Source of the DNA: Liolophura sinensis
Lineage: Eukaryota > Mollusca > Polyplacophora > Chitonida > Chitonidae
NCBI RefSeq assembly: GCF_032854445.1
Contig: NW_027018098.1
Location: 1-64,000 of the forward strand
Length of the DNA: 64,000 bases
Direction of reading: 5' to 3'
The notes beneath the pieces are model-generated. The model saw only the letters and a list, made by a program, of their open reading frames with translations. It was not told where the DNA came from and did no database searches. Made by a program: the position numbers and the translations under genes. Below are positions 40,482 through 51,514 of this stretch, one piece after another (position 1 is the first letter of the stretch; every line of letters starts with the position of its first letter).

Positions 40482-40491
40482 TATATAAAAA
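40482..40491 (+). promoter_or_regulatory. TATA-box-like tract TATATAAAAA
   Basis: TATATAAAAA fits the eukaryotic TATA-box consensus and is kept in practically all units. The preceding T run varies (GTGTTTTTTATA, GTGGTTTTTATA, sometimes one extra T). It also holds the stop codon of the + strand open frame. An AT-rich repeat can carry such a match by chance, and no initiator or downstream gene supports a promoter. If the satellite is transcribed, this is the most obvious place for Pol II recruitment. That is inference. Confidence 0.3.
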
Positions 40492-40503
40492 TGGTGTGGT
40501 TTT

Positions 40504-40515
40504 TCTACATGTAGA
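40504..40515. repeat. Perfect 12-bp palindrome TCTACATGTAGA
   Basis: TCTACATGTAGA equals its own reverse complement and begins 12 bp after the TATA-like tract. It is among the most constant segments. I noticed changes only in right-end copies with inserted bases (TGTAAGATAAAGG at about 63540, TAGATTAAAG at about 62440) and a preceding T-to-C change at about 12010 and 58040. A symmetric site of this kind suits a dimeric DNA-binding protein, but none is known from this window. Confidence 0.7.
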
Positions 40516-42198
40516 TAAAGACATTGAGTTTATCTTCGACTTAGAAGTAAGACATTTGCTGGGTGAGTTAAATGGGCTTGGCCCAAAGATTTGACATCTT
40601 CTGGGCTACCGAAGGGCACACAACGTATAATCAAAAGTTGAATATAGTAATGACCAGTCGCGATGGTACATAGTACATGTAGCCGATTTCAATTAGCAAA
40701 AGGACCAGGCAAAAATCCAAAAGTGGAAAAAATGTTCCAATGCTGCTGGTAAGAGGCTAATCCGACGTATTTTGTGACGAGAAATCGAATGGTGCAAACC
40801 GCGTTGCTCTCCGACCAATACTTTTGGCTGTAGCCACAATTGAATCATCATTTATGTCAAAATCACGTGCCCAGCAACGGCTCTTACTCCATGGAAACCA
40901 AGGAAATTTCCAATTTTTCAACAGCTGGAGATGCCTGACCCAATTGCGCATCTTTTGGCACCTTATTGATGTGGGTCAGTGTTCAATTGTACTTTTTACA
41001 GCAGACTGTATCAAGTACCTTGTGTTTTTTATATAAAAATGGTGTGGTTTTTCTACATGTAGATAAAGACATTGAGTTTATCTTCGACTTAGAAGTAAGA
41101 CATTTGCTGGGTGAGTTAAATGGGCTTGGCCCAAATATTTGACGTCTTCTGGGCTACCGAAGGGCACATAACTTATAATCAAAAGTTGAATATAGTAATG
41201 ACCAGTCGCGATGGTACATAGTACATGTAGCCGATTTCAATTAGCAAAAGGACCAGGCAAAAATCCAAAAGTGGAAAAAATGTTCCAATGCTGCTGGTAA
41301 GAGGCTAATCCGACGTATTTTGTGACGAGAAATCGAATGGTGCAAACCGCGTTGCTCTCCGACCAATACTTTTGGCTGTAGCCACAATTGAATCATCATT
41401 TATGTCAAAATCACGTGCCCAGCAACGGCTCTTACTCCATGGAAACCAAGGAAATTTGCAATTTTTCAACACCTGGAGATGCCTGACCCAATTGCGCATC
41501 TTTTGGCACCTTATTGATGTGGGTCAGTGTTCAATTGTACTTTTTACAGCAGACTGTATCAAGTACCTTGTGTTTTTTATATAAAAATGGTGTGGTTTTT
41601 CTACATGTAGATAAAGACATTGAGTTTATCTTCGACTTAGAAGTAAGACATTTGCTGGGTGAGTTAAATGGGCTTGGCCCAAAGATTTGACGTCTTCTGG
41701 GCTACCGAAGGGCACATAACTTATAATCAAAAGTTGAATATAGTAATGACCAGTCGCGATGGTACATAGTACATGTAGCCCATTTCAATTAGCAAAAGGA
41801 CCAGGCAAAAATCCAAAAGTGGAAAAAATGTTCCAATGCTGCTGGTAAGAGGCTAATTCGACGTATTTTGTGACGAGAAATCGAATGGTGCAAACCGCGT
41901 TGCTCTCCGACCAATACTTTTGGCTGTAGCCACAATTGAATCATCATTTATGTCAAAATCACGTGCCCAGCAACGGCTCTTACTCCATGGAAACCAAGGA
42001 AATTTGCAATTTTTCAACAGCTGGAGATGCCTGACCCAATTGCGCATCTTTTGGCACCTTATTGATGTGGGTCAGTGTTCAATTGTACTTTTTACAGCAG
42101 ACTGTATCAAGTACCTTGTGTTTTTTATATAAAAATGGTGTGGTTTTTCTACATGTAGATAAAGACATTAAGTTTATCTTCGACTTAGAAGTAAGACA

Positions 42199-45100
42199 TT
42201 TGCTGGGTGAGTTAAATGGGCTTGGCCCAAAGATTTGACGTCTTCTGGGCTACCGAAGGGCACATAACTTATAATCAAAAGTTGAATATAGTAATGACCA
42301 GTCGCGATGGTACATAGTACATGTAGCCGATTTCAATTAGCAAAAGGACCAGGCAAAAATCCAAAAGTGGAAAAAATGCTCCAATGCTGCTGGTAAGAGG
42401 CTAATCCGACGTATTTTGTGACGAGAAATCGAATGGTGCAAACCGCGTTGCTCTCCGACCAATACTTTTGGCTGTAGCCACAATTGAATCATCATTTATG
42501 TCAAAATCACGTGCCCAGCAACGGCTTTTACTCCATGGAAACCAAGGAAATTTCCAATTTTTCAACACCTGGAGATGCCTGACCCAATTGCGCATCTTTT
42601 GGCACCTTATTGATGTGGGTCAGTGTTCAATTGTACTTTTTACAGCAGACTGTATCAAGTACCTTGTGTTTTTTATATAAAAATGGTGTGGTTTTTCTAC
42701 ATGTAGATAAAGAGATTAAGTTTATCTTCGACTTAGAAGTAAGACATTTGCTGGGTGAGTTAAATGGGCTTGGCCCAAAGATTTGACGTCTTCTGGGCTA
42801 CCGAAGGGCACATAACTTATAATCAAAAGTTGAATATAGTAATGACCAGTCGCGATTGTACATAGTACATGTAGCCGATTTCAATTAGCAAAAGGACCAA
42901 GCAAAAATCCAAAAGTGGAAAAAATGTTCCAATGCTGCTGGTAAGAGGCTAATCCGACGTATTTTGTGACGAGAAATCGAATGGTGCAAACCGCGTTGCT
43001 CTCCGACCAATACTTTTGGCTGTAGCCACAATTGAATCATTATTTATGTCAAAATCACGTGCCCAGCAACGGCTCTTACTCCATGGAAACCAAGGAAATT
43101 TGCAATTTTTCAACAGCTGGAGATGCCTGACCCAATTGCGCATCTTTTGGCACCTTATTGATGTGGGTCAGTGTTCAATTGTACTTTTTACAGCAGACTG
43201 TATCAAGTACCTTGTGTTTTTTATATAAAAATGGTGTGGTTTTTCTACATGTAGATAAAGACATTGAGTTTATCTTCGACTTAGAAGTAAGACATTTGCT
43301 GGGTGAGTGAAATGGGCTTGGCCCAAAGATTTGACGTCTTCTGGGCTACCGAAGGGCACATAACTTATAATCAAAAGTTGAATATAGTAATGACCAGTCG
43401 CGATGGTACATAGTACATGTAGCCGATTTCAATTAGCAAAAGGACCAGGCAAAAATCCAAAAGTAAAAAAAATGTTCCAATACTGCTTGTAAGAGGCTAA
43501 TCCGACGTATTTTGTGACGAGAAATCGAATGGTGCAAACCGCGTTGCTCTCCGACCAATACTTTTGGCTGTAGCCACAATTGAATCATCATTTAGGTCAA
43601 AATCACGTGCCCAGCAACGGCTCTTACTCCATGGAAACCAAGGAAATTTGCAATTTTTCAACAGCTGGAGATGCCTGACCCAAATGCGCATCTTTTGGCA
43701 CCTTATTGATGTGGGTCAGTGTTCAATTGTACTTTTTATAGCAGACTGTATCAAGTACCTTGTGTTTTTTATATAAAAATGGTGTGGTTTTTCTACATGT
43801 AGATAAAGACATTGAGTTTATCTTCGACTTAGAAGTAAGACATTTGCTGGGTGAGTTAAATGGGCTTGGCCCAAAGATTTGACGTCTTCTGGGCTACCGA
43901 AGGGCACATAACTTATAATCAAAAGTTGAATATAGTAATGACCAGTCGCGATGGTACATAGTACATGTAGCCCATTTCAATTAGCAAAAGGACCAGGCAA
44001 AAATCCAAAAGTGGAAAAAATGTTCCAATGCTGCTGGTAAGAGGCTAATTCGACGTATTTTGTGACGAGAAATCGAATGGTGCAAACCGCGTTGCTCTCC
44101 GACCAATACTTTTGGCTGTAGCCACAATTGAATCATCATTTATGTCAAAATCACGTGCCCAGCAACGGCTCTTACTCCATGGAAACCAAGGAAATTTGCA
44201 ATTTTTCAACAGCTGGAGATGCCTGACCCAATTGCGCATCTTTTGGCACCTTATTGATGTGGGTCAGTGTTCAATTGTACTTTTTACAGCAGACTGTATC
44301 AAGTACCTTGTGTTTTTTATATAAAAATGGTGTGGTTTTTCTACATGTAGATAAAGACATTAAGTTTATCTTCGACTTACAAGTAAGACATTTGCTGGGT
44401 GAGTTAAATGGGCTTGGCCCAAAGATTTGACGTCTTCTGGGCTACCGAAGGGCACATAACTTATAATCAAAAGTTGAATATAGTGATGACCAGTCGCGAT
44501 GGTACATAGTACATGTAGCCGATTTCAATTAGCAAAAGGACCAGGCAAAAATCCAAAAGTGGAAAAAATGTTCCAATGCTGCTGGTAAGAGGCTAATCCG
44601 ACGTATTTTGTGACGAGAAATCGAATGGTGCAAACCGCGTTGCTCTCCGACCAATACTTTTGGCTGTAGCCACAATTGAATCATCATTTATGTCAAAATC
44701 ACGTGCCCAGCAACGGCTCTTACTCCATGGAAACCAAGGAAATTTCCAATTTTTCAACAGCTGGAGATGCCTGACCCAATTGCGCATCTTTTGGCACCTT
44801 ATTTATGTGGGTCAGTGTTCAATTGTACTTTTTACAGCAGACTGTATCAAGTACCTTGTGTTTTTTATATAAAAATGGTGTGGTTTTTCTACATGTAGAT
44901 AAAGAGATTAAATTTATCTTCGACTTAGAAGTAAGACATTTGCTGGGTGAGTTAAATGGGCTTGGCCCAAAGATTTGACGTCTTCTGGGCTACCGAAGGG
45001 CACATAACTTATAATCAAAAGTTGAATATAGTAATGACCAGTCGCGATGGTACATAGTACATGTAGCCGATTTCAATTAGCAAAAGGACCAGGCAAAAAT

Positions 45101-48100
45101 CCAAAAGTGGAAAAAATGTTCCAATGCTGCTGGTAAGAGGCTAATCCGACGTATTTTGTGACGAGAAATCGAATGGTGCAAACCGCGTTGCTCTCCGAGC
45201 AATACTTTTGGCTGTAGCCACAATTGAATCATCATTTATGTCAAAATCACGTGCCCAGCAACGGCTCTTACTCCATGGAAACCAAGGAAATTTGCAATTT
45301 TTCAACAGCTGGAGATGCCTGACCCAATTGCGCATCTTTTGGCACCTTATTGATGTGGGTCAGTGTTCAATTGTACTTTTTACAGCAGACTGTATCAAGT
45401 ACCTTGTGTTTTTGATATAAAAATGGTGTGGTTTTTCTACATGTAGATAAAGACATTGAGTTTATCTTCGACTTAGAAGTAAGACATTTGCTGGGTGAGT
45501 TAAATGGGCTTGGCCCAAAGATTTGACGTCTTCTGGGCTACCGAAGGGCACATAACTTATAATCAAAAGTTGAATATAGTAATGACCAGTCGCGATGGTA
45601 CATAGTACATGTAGCCGATTTCAATTAGCAAAAGGACCAGGCAAAAATCCAAAAGTGGAAAAAATGCTCCAACTGCTGGGTAAGAGGCTAATCCGACGTA
45701 TTTTGTGACGAGAAATCGAATGGTGCAAACCGCGTTGCTCTCCGACCAATACTTTTGGCTGTAGCCACAATTGAATCATCATTTATGTCAAAATCACGTG
45801 CCCAGCAACGGCTCTTACTCCATGGAAACCAAGGAAATTTGCAATTTTTCAACAGCTGGAGATGCCTGACCCAATTGCGCATCTTTTGGCACCTTATTGA
45901 TGTGGGTCAGTGTTCAATTGTACTTTTTACAGCAGAATGTATCAAGTACCTTGTGTTTTTTATATAAAAAATGGTGTGGTTTTTCTACATGTAGATAAAG
46001 AGATTAAGTTTATCTTCGACTTAGAAGTAAGACATTTGCTGGGTGAGTTAAATGGGCTTGCCCAAAGATTTGACGTCTTCTGGGCTACCGAAGGGCACAT
46101 AACTTATAATCAAAAGTTGAATATAGTAATGACCAGTCGCGATTGTACATAGTACATGTAGCCGATTTCAATTAGCAAAAGGACCAGGCAAAAATCCAAA
46201 AGTGGAAAAAATGTTCCAATGCTGCTGGTAAGAGGCTAATCCGACGTATTTTGTGACGAGAAATCGAATGGTGCAAACCGCGTTGCTCTCCGACCAATAC
46301 TTTTGGCTGTAGCCACAATTGAATCATCATTTATGTCAAAATCACGTGCCCAGCAACGGCTCTTACTCCATGGAAACCAAGGAAATTTCCAATTTTTCAA
46401 CACCTGGAGATGCCTGACCCAATTGCGCATCTTTTGGCACCTTATTGATGTGGGTCAGTGTTCAATTGTACTTTTTACAGCAGACTGTATCAAGTACCTT
46501 GTGTTTTTTATATAAAAATGGTGTGGTTTTTCTACATGTAGATAAAGACATTGAGTTTATCTTCGACTTAGAAGTAAGACATTTGCTGGGTGAGTTAAAT
46601 GGGCTTGGCCCAAAGATTTGACATCTTCTGGGCTACCGAAGGGCACACAACTTATAATCAAAAGTTGAATATAGTAATGACCAGTCGCGATGGTACATAG
46701 TACATGTAGCCGATTTCAATTAGCAAAAGGACCAGGCAAAAATCCAAAAGTGGAAAAAATGTTCCAATGCTGCTGGTAAGAGGCTAATCCGACGTATTTT
46801 GTGACGAGAAATCGAATGGTGCAAACCGCGTTGCTCTCCGACCAATACTTTTGGCTGTAGCCACAATTGAATCATCATTTATGTCAAAATCACGTGCCCA
46901 GCAACGGCTCTTACTCCATGGAAACCAAGGAAATTTCCAATTTTTCAACAGCTGGAGATGCCTGACCCAATTGCGCATCTTTTGGCACCTTATTGATGTG
47001 GGTCAGTGTTCAATTGTACTTTTTACAGCAGACTGTATCAAGTACCTTGTGTTTTTTATATAAAAATGGTGTGGTTTTTCTACATGTAGATAAAGACATT
47101 GAGTTTATCTTCGACTTAGAAGTAAGACATTTGCTGGGTGAGTTAAATGGGCTTGGCCCAAATATTTGACGTCTTCTGGGCTACCGAAGGGCACATAACT
47201 TATAATCAAAAGTTGAATATAGTAATGACCAGTCGCGATGGTACATAGTACATGTAGCCGATTTCAATTAGCAAAAGGACCAGGCAAAAATCCAAAAGTG
47301 GAAAAAATGTTCCAATGCTGCTGGTAAGAGGCTAATCCGACGTATTTTGTGACGAGAAATCGAATGGTGCAAACCGCGTTGCTCTCCGACCAATACTTTT
47401 GGCTGTAGCCACAATTGAATCATCATTTATGTCAAAATCACGTGCCCAGCAACGGCTCTTACTCCATGGAAACCAAGGAAATTTGCAATTTTTCAACACC
47501 TGGAGATGCCTGACCCAATTGCGCATCTTTTGGCACCTTATTGATGTGGGTCAGTGTTCAATTGTACTTTTTACAGCAGACTGTATCAAGTACCTTGTGT
47601 TTTTTATATAAAAATGGTGTGGTTTTTCTACATGTAGATAAAGACATTGAGTTTATCTTCGACTTAGAAGTAAGACATTTGCTGGGTGAGTTAAATGGGC
47701 TTGGCCCAAAGATTTGACGTCTTCTGGGCTACCGAAGGGCACATAACTTATAATCAAAAGTTGAATATAGTAATGACCAGTCGCGATGGTACATAGTACA
47801 TGTAGCCCATTTCAATTAGCAAAAGGACCAGGCAAAAATCCAAAAGTGGAAAAAAATGTTCCAATGCTGCTGGTAAGAGGCTAATTCGACGTATTTTGTG
47901 ACGAGAAATCGAATGGTGCAAACCGCGTTGCTCTCCGACCAATACTTTTGGCTGTAGCCACAATTGAATCATCATTTATGTCAAAATCACGTGCCCAGCA
48001 ACGGCTCTTACTCCATGGAAACCAAGGAAATTTGCAATTTTTCAACAGCTGGAGATGCCTGACCCAATTGCGCATCTTTTGGCACCTTATTGATGTGGGT

Positions 48101-48226
48101 CAGTGTTCAATTGTACTTTTTACAGCAGACTGTATCAAGTACCTTGTGTTTTTTATATAAAAATGGTGTGGTTTTTCTACATGTAGATAAAGACATTAAG
48201 TTTATCTTCGACTTAGAAGTAAGACA
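42199..48226 (+). repeat. 11-unit HOR, 6,028 bp, second copy
   Basis: This repeats the previous block in the same order and with the same rare marks: CCGAGCAAT at 45199, TTTTTGATAT at 45414, GGCACACAA at 46648, CCAAATATTTG at 47163. Total length is the same because four one-base indels cancel: -1 at about 45672, +1 at about 45965, -1 at about 46060 and +1 at about 47848. Other private changes are 43041 (c to t), 43739 (c to t), 44380 (g to c) and about 45937 (c to a). The few differences over 6 kb indicate a recent event. Confidence 0.92.
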
Positions 48227-51200
48227 TTTGCTGGGTGAGTTAAATGGGCTTGGCCCAAAGATTTGACGTCTTCTGGGCTACCGAAGGGCACATAACTTAT
48301 AATCAAAAGTTGAATATAGTGATGACCAGTCGCGATGGTACATAGTACATGTAGCCGATTTCAATTAGCAAAAGGACCAGGCAAAAATCCAAAAGTGGAA
48401 AAAATGTTCCAATGCTGCTGGTAAGAGGCTAATCCGACGTATTTTGTGACGAGAAATCGAATGGTGCAAACCGCGTTGCTCTCCGACCAATACTTTTGGC
48501 TGTAGCCACAATTGAATCATCATTTATGTCAAAATCACGTGCCCAGCAACGGCTCTTACTCCATGGAAACCAAGGAAATTTCCAATTTTTCAACACCTGG
48601 AGATGCCTGACCCAATTGCGCATCTTTTGGCACCTTATTTATGTGGGTCAGTGTTCAATTGTACTTTTTACAGCAGACTGTATCAAGTACCTTGTGTTTT
48701 TTATATAAAAATGGTGTGGTTTTTCTACATGTAGATAAAGAGATTAAGTTTATCTTCGACTTAGAAGTAAGACATTTGCTGGGTGAGTTAAATGGGCTTG
48801 GCCCAAAGATTTGACGTCTTCTGGGCTACCGAAGGGCACATAACTTATAATCAAAAGTTGAATATAGTAATGACCAGTCGCGATGGTACATAGTACATGT
48901 AGCCGATTTCAATTAGCAAAAGGACCAGGCAAAAATCCAAAAGTGGAAAAAATGTTCCAATGCTGCTGGTAAGAGGCTAATCCGACGTATTTTGTGACGA
49001 GAAATCGAATGGTGCAAACCGCGTTGCTCTCCGACCAATACTTTTGGCTGTAGCCACAATTGAATCATCATTTATGTCAAAATCACGTGCCCAGCAACGG
49101 CTCTTACTCCATGGAAACCAAGGAAATTTGCAATTTTTCAACACCTGGAGATGCCTGACCCAATTGCGCATCTTTTGGCACCTTATTGATGTGGGTCAGT
49201 GTTCAATTGTACTTTTTACAGCAGACTGTATCAAGTACCTTGTGTTTTTTATATAAAAATGGTGTGGTTTTTCTACATGTAGATAAAGAGATTAAGTTTA
49301 TCTTCGACTTAGAAGTAAGACATTTGCTGGGTGAGTTAAATGGGCTTGGCCCAAAGATTTGACATCTTCTGGGCTACCGAAGGGCACATAACTTATAATC
49401 AAAAGTTGAATATAGTAATGACCAGTCGCGATGGTACATAGTACATGTAGCCGATTTCAATTAGCAAAAGGACCAGGCAAAAATCCAAAAGTGGAAAAAA
49501 TGTTCCAATGCTGCTGGTAAGAGGCTAATCCGACGTATTTTGTGACGAGAAATCGAATGGTGCAAACCGCGTTGCTCTCCGACCAATACTTTTGGCTGTA
49601 GCCACAATTGAATCATCATTTATGTCAAAATCACGTGCCCAGCAACGGCTCTTACTCCATGGAAACCAAGGAAATTTGCAATTTTTCAACACCTGGAGAT
49701 GCCTGACCCAATTGCGCATCTTTTGGCACCTTATTGATGTGGGTCAGTGTTCAATTGTACTTTTTACAGCAGACTGTATCAAGTACCTTGTGGTTTTTAT
49801 ATAAAAATGGTGTGGTTTTTCTACATGTAGATAAAGAGATTAAGTTTATCTTCGACTTAGAAGTAAGACATTTGCTGGGTGAGTTAAATGGGCTTGGCCC
49901 AAAGATTTGACGTCTTCTGGGCTACCGAAGGGCACATAACTTATAATCAAAAGTTGAATATAGTAATGACCAGTCGCGATGGTACATAGTACATGTAGCC
50001 CATTTCAATTAGCAAAAGGACCAGGCAAAAATCCAAAAGTGGAAAAAATGTTCCAATGCTGCTGGTAAGAGGCTAATCCGACGTATTTTGTGACGAGAAA
50101 TCGAATGGTGCAAACCGCGTTGCTCTCCGACCAATACTTTTGGCTGTAGCCACAATTGAATCATCATTTATGTCAAAATCACGTGCCCAGCAACGGCTCT
50201 TACTCCATGGAAACCAAGGAAATTTCCAATTTTTCAACAGCTGGAGATGCCTGACCCAAATGCGCATCTTTTGGCACCTTATTGATGTGGGTCAGTGTTC
50301 AATTGTACTTTTTACAGCAGACTGTATCAAGTACCTTGTGTTTTTTATATAAAAATGGTGTGGTTTTTCTACATGTAGATAAAGACATTGAGTTTATCTT
50401 CGACTTAGAAGTAAGACATTTGCTGGGTGAGTTAAATGGGCTTGGCCCAAAGATTTGACGTCTTCTGGGCTACCGAAGGGCACATAACTTATAATCAAAA
50501 GTTGAATATAGTAATGACCAGTCGCGATGGTACATAGTACATGTAGCCGATTTCAATTAGCAAAAGGACCAGGCAAAAATCCAAAAGTGGAAAAAATGCT
50601 CCAATGCTGCTGGTAAGAGGCTAATCCGACGTATTTTGTGACGAGAAATCGAATGGTGCAAACCGCGTTGCTCTCCGACCAATACTTTTGGCTGTAGCCA
50701 CAATTGAATCATCATTTATGTCAAAATCACGTGCCCAGCAACGGCTTTTACTCCATGGAAACCAAGGAAATTTCCAATTTTTCAACACCTGGAGATGCCT
50801 GACCCAATTGCGCATCTTTTGGCACCTTATTGATGTGGGTCAGTGTTCAATTGTACTTTTTACAGCAGACTGTATCAAGTACCTTGTGTTTTTTATATAA
50901 AAATGGTGTGGTTTTTCTACATGTAGATAAAGAGATTAAGTTTATCTTCGACTTAGAAGTAAGACATTTGCTGGGTGAGTTAAATGGGCTTGGCCCAAAG
51001 ATTTGACGTCTTCTGGGCTACCGAAGGGCACATAACTTATAATCAAAAGTTGAATATAGTAATGACCAGTCGCGATTGTACATAGTACATGTAGCCGATT
51101 TCAATTAGCAAAAGGACCAAGCAAAAATCCAAAAGTGGAAAAAATGTTCCAATGCTGCTGGTAAGAGGCTAATCCGACGTATTTTGTGACGAGAAATCGA

Positions 51201-51514
51201 ATGGTGCAAACCGCGTTGCTCTCCGACCAATACTTTTGGCTGTAGCCACAATTGAATCATCATTTATGTCAAAATCACGTGCCCAGCAACGGCTCTTACT
51301 CCATGGAAACCAAGGAAATTTCCAATTTTTCAACAGCTGGAGATGCCTGACCCAATTGCGCATCTTTTGGCACCTTATTGATGTGGGTCAGTGTTCAATT
51401 GTACTTTTTACAGCAGACTGTATCAAGTACCTTGTGTTTTTTATATAAAAATGGTGTGGTTTTTCTACATGTAGATAAAGACATTGAGTTTATCTTCGAC
51501 TTAGAAGTAAGACA
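48227..51514 (+). repeat. Bridge E'-L-M-N-A-B between two HOR systems
   Basis: Units start at 48227, 48775, 49323, 49871, 50419 and 50967. E' has GTGATGACC and CTTATTTATG but the CACCTG marker. M has GACATC and GTGGTTTTT. N has GCCCATTT and CCAAATGCGC. A has GGCTTTTAC. B has ACCAAGCAA. The block combines the D-E-L-M-N order of the following 8-unit HOR with the A-B-C order of the preceding 11-unit HOR, so it links the two. Confidence 0.85.

Larger units (their letters stand above)
40306..40488 (+). other. Recurrent + strand open frame, judged non-coding
   Basis: A 60-codon frame opens at ATG 40306 (MSKSRAQQ) and ends at the TAA inside the TATA tract. Ten more codons are open back to a TTG. 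The same frame is open in most units because the units are near-identical. The unit-to-unit variants change residues (F/L at base 40362, T/S at 40376, L/M at 40396) and do not favour silent positions. Units with an extra T or another indel shift the frame. It has no recognisable domain, so I do not call it a gene. Confidence 0.6.
40007..40554 (+). repeat. Reference unit for the 548-bp satellite
   Basis: This clean 548-bp copy is used here to define positions. Recurrent variant sites seen in other copies are: 40048 (g/a, GACGTC or GACATC), 40117 (t/g), 40137 (g/c), the 40177-40200 cluster (GTGGAAA or GTAAAAA, TTCC or CTCC, GCTGCTGG, ACTGCTTG or CGTGCTGG), 40214 (ccg/ctg), 40279 (ttggctg/tttgctg/ttcgctg), 40304 (cattt/caatt), 40362 (c/g/a), 40376 (c/g), 40396 (t/a), 40398-40399 (gc/cg), 40477 (t/g) and the ACATTGAG or AGATTAAG stretch near 40521. 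Haplotypes over these sites define the named unit types (A-O, P/Q, R-Y, a-i) used in other entries. CCATGG occurs once per unit (40341) and CAATTG three times. Confidence 0.95.
36171..42198 (+). repeat. 11-unit HOR, 6,028 bp, first copy
   Basis: Units A-B-C-D-E-F-G-H-I-J-D' start at 36171 and then every 548 bp. Marks are: A, GGCTTTTAC; B, ACCAAGCAA; C, ACTGCTTG and TTTAGGTCA; D, GCCCATTT and AATTCG; E, GTGATGACC, CTTATTTATG and TTAAATTTATC; F, CCGAGCAAT (39171) and TTTTTGATAT (39386); I, GGCACACAA (40621); J, CCAAATATTTG (41136); D', as D. A private change in this copy is CAACGTATA (40625). Confidence 0.92.

Noticed and set aside
40276-40488. 60-70 codon + strand frame repeated in most units, as a possible multigene family
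   Set aside because: It is open only because units are near-identical. The extension upstream of ATG 40306 relies on TTG. Marker variants change residues, some units are frame-shifted, and no domain is seen.
40007-40554. CENP-B box (NTTCGNNNNANNCGGGN)
   Set aside because: The only TTCG context in the reference unit (CTTCGACTTAGAAG, about 40535) lacks the CGGG half. CGGG and CCCG do not occur in the unit.
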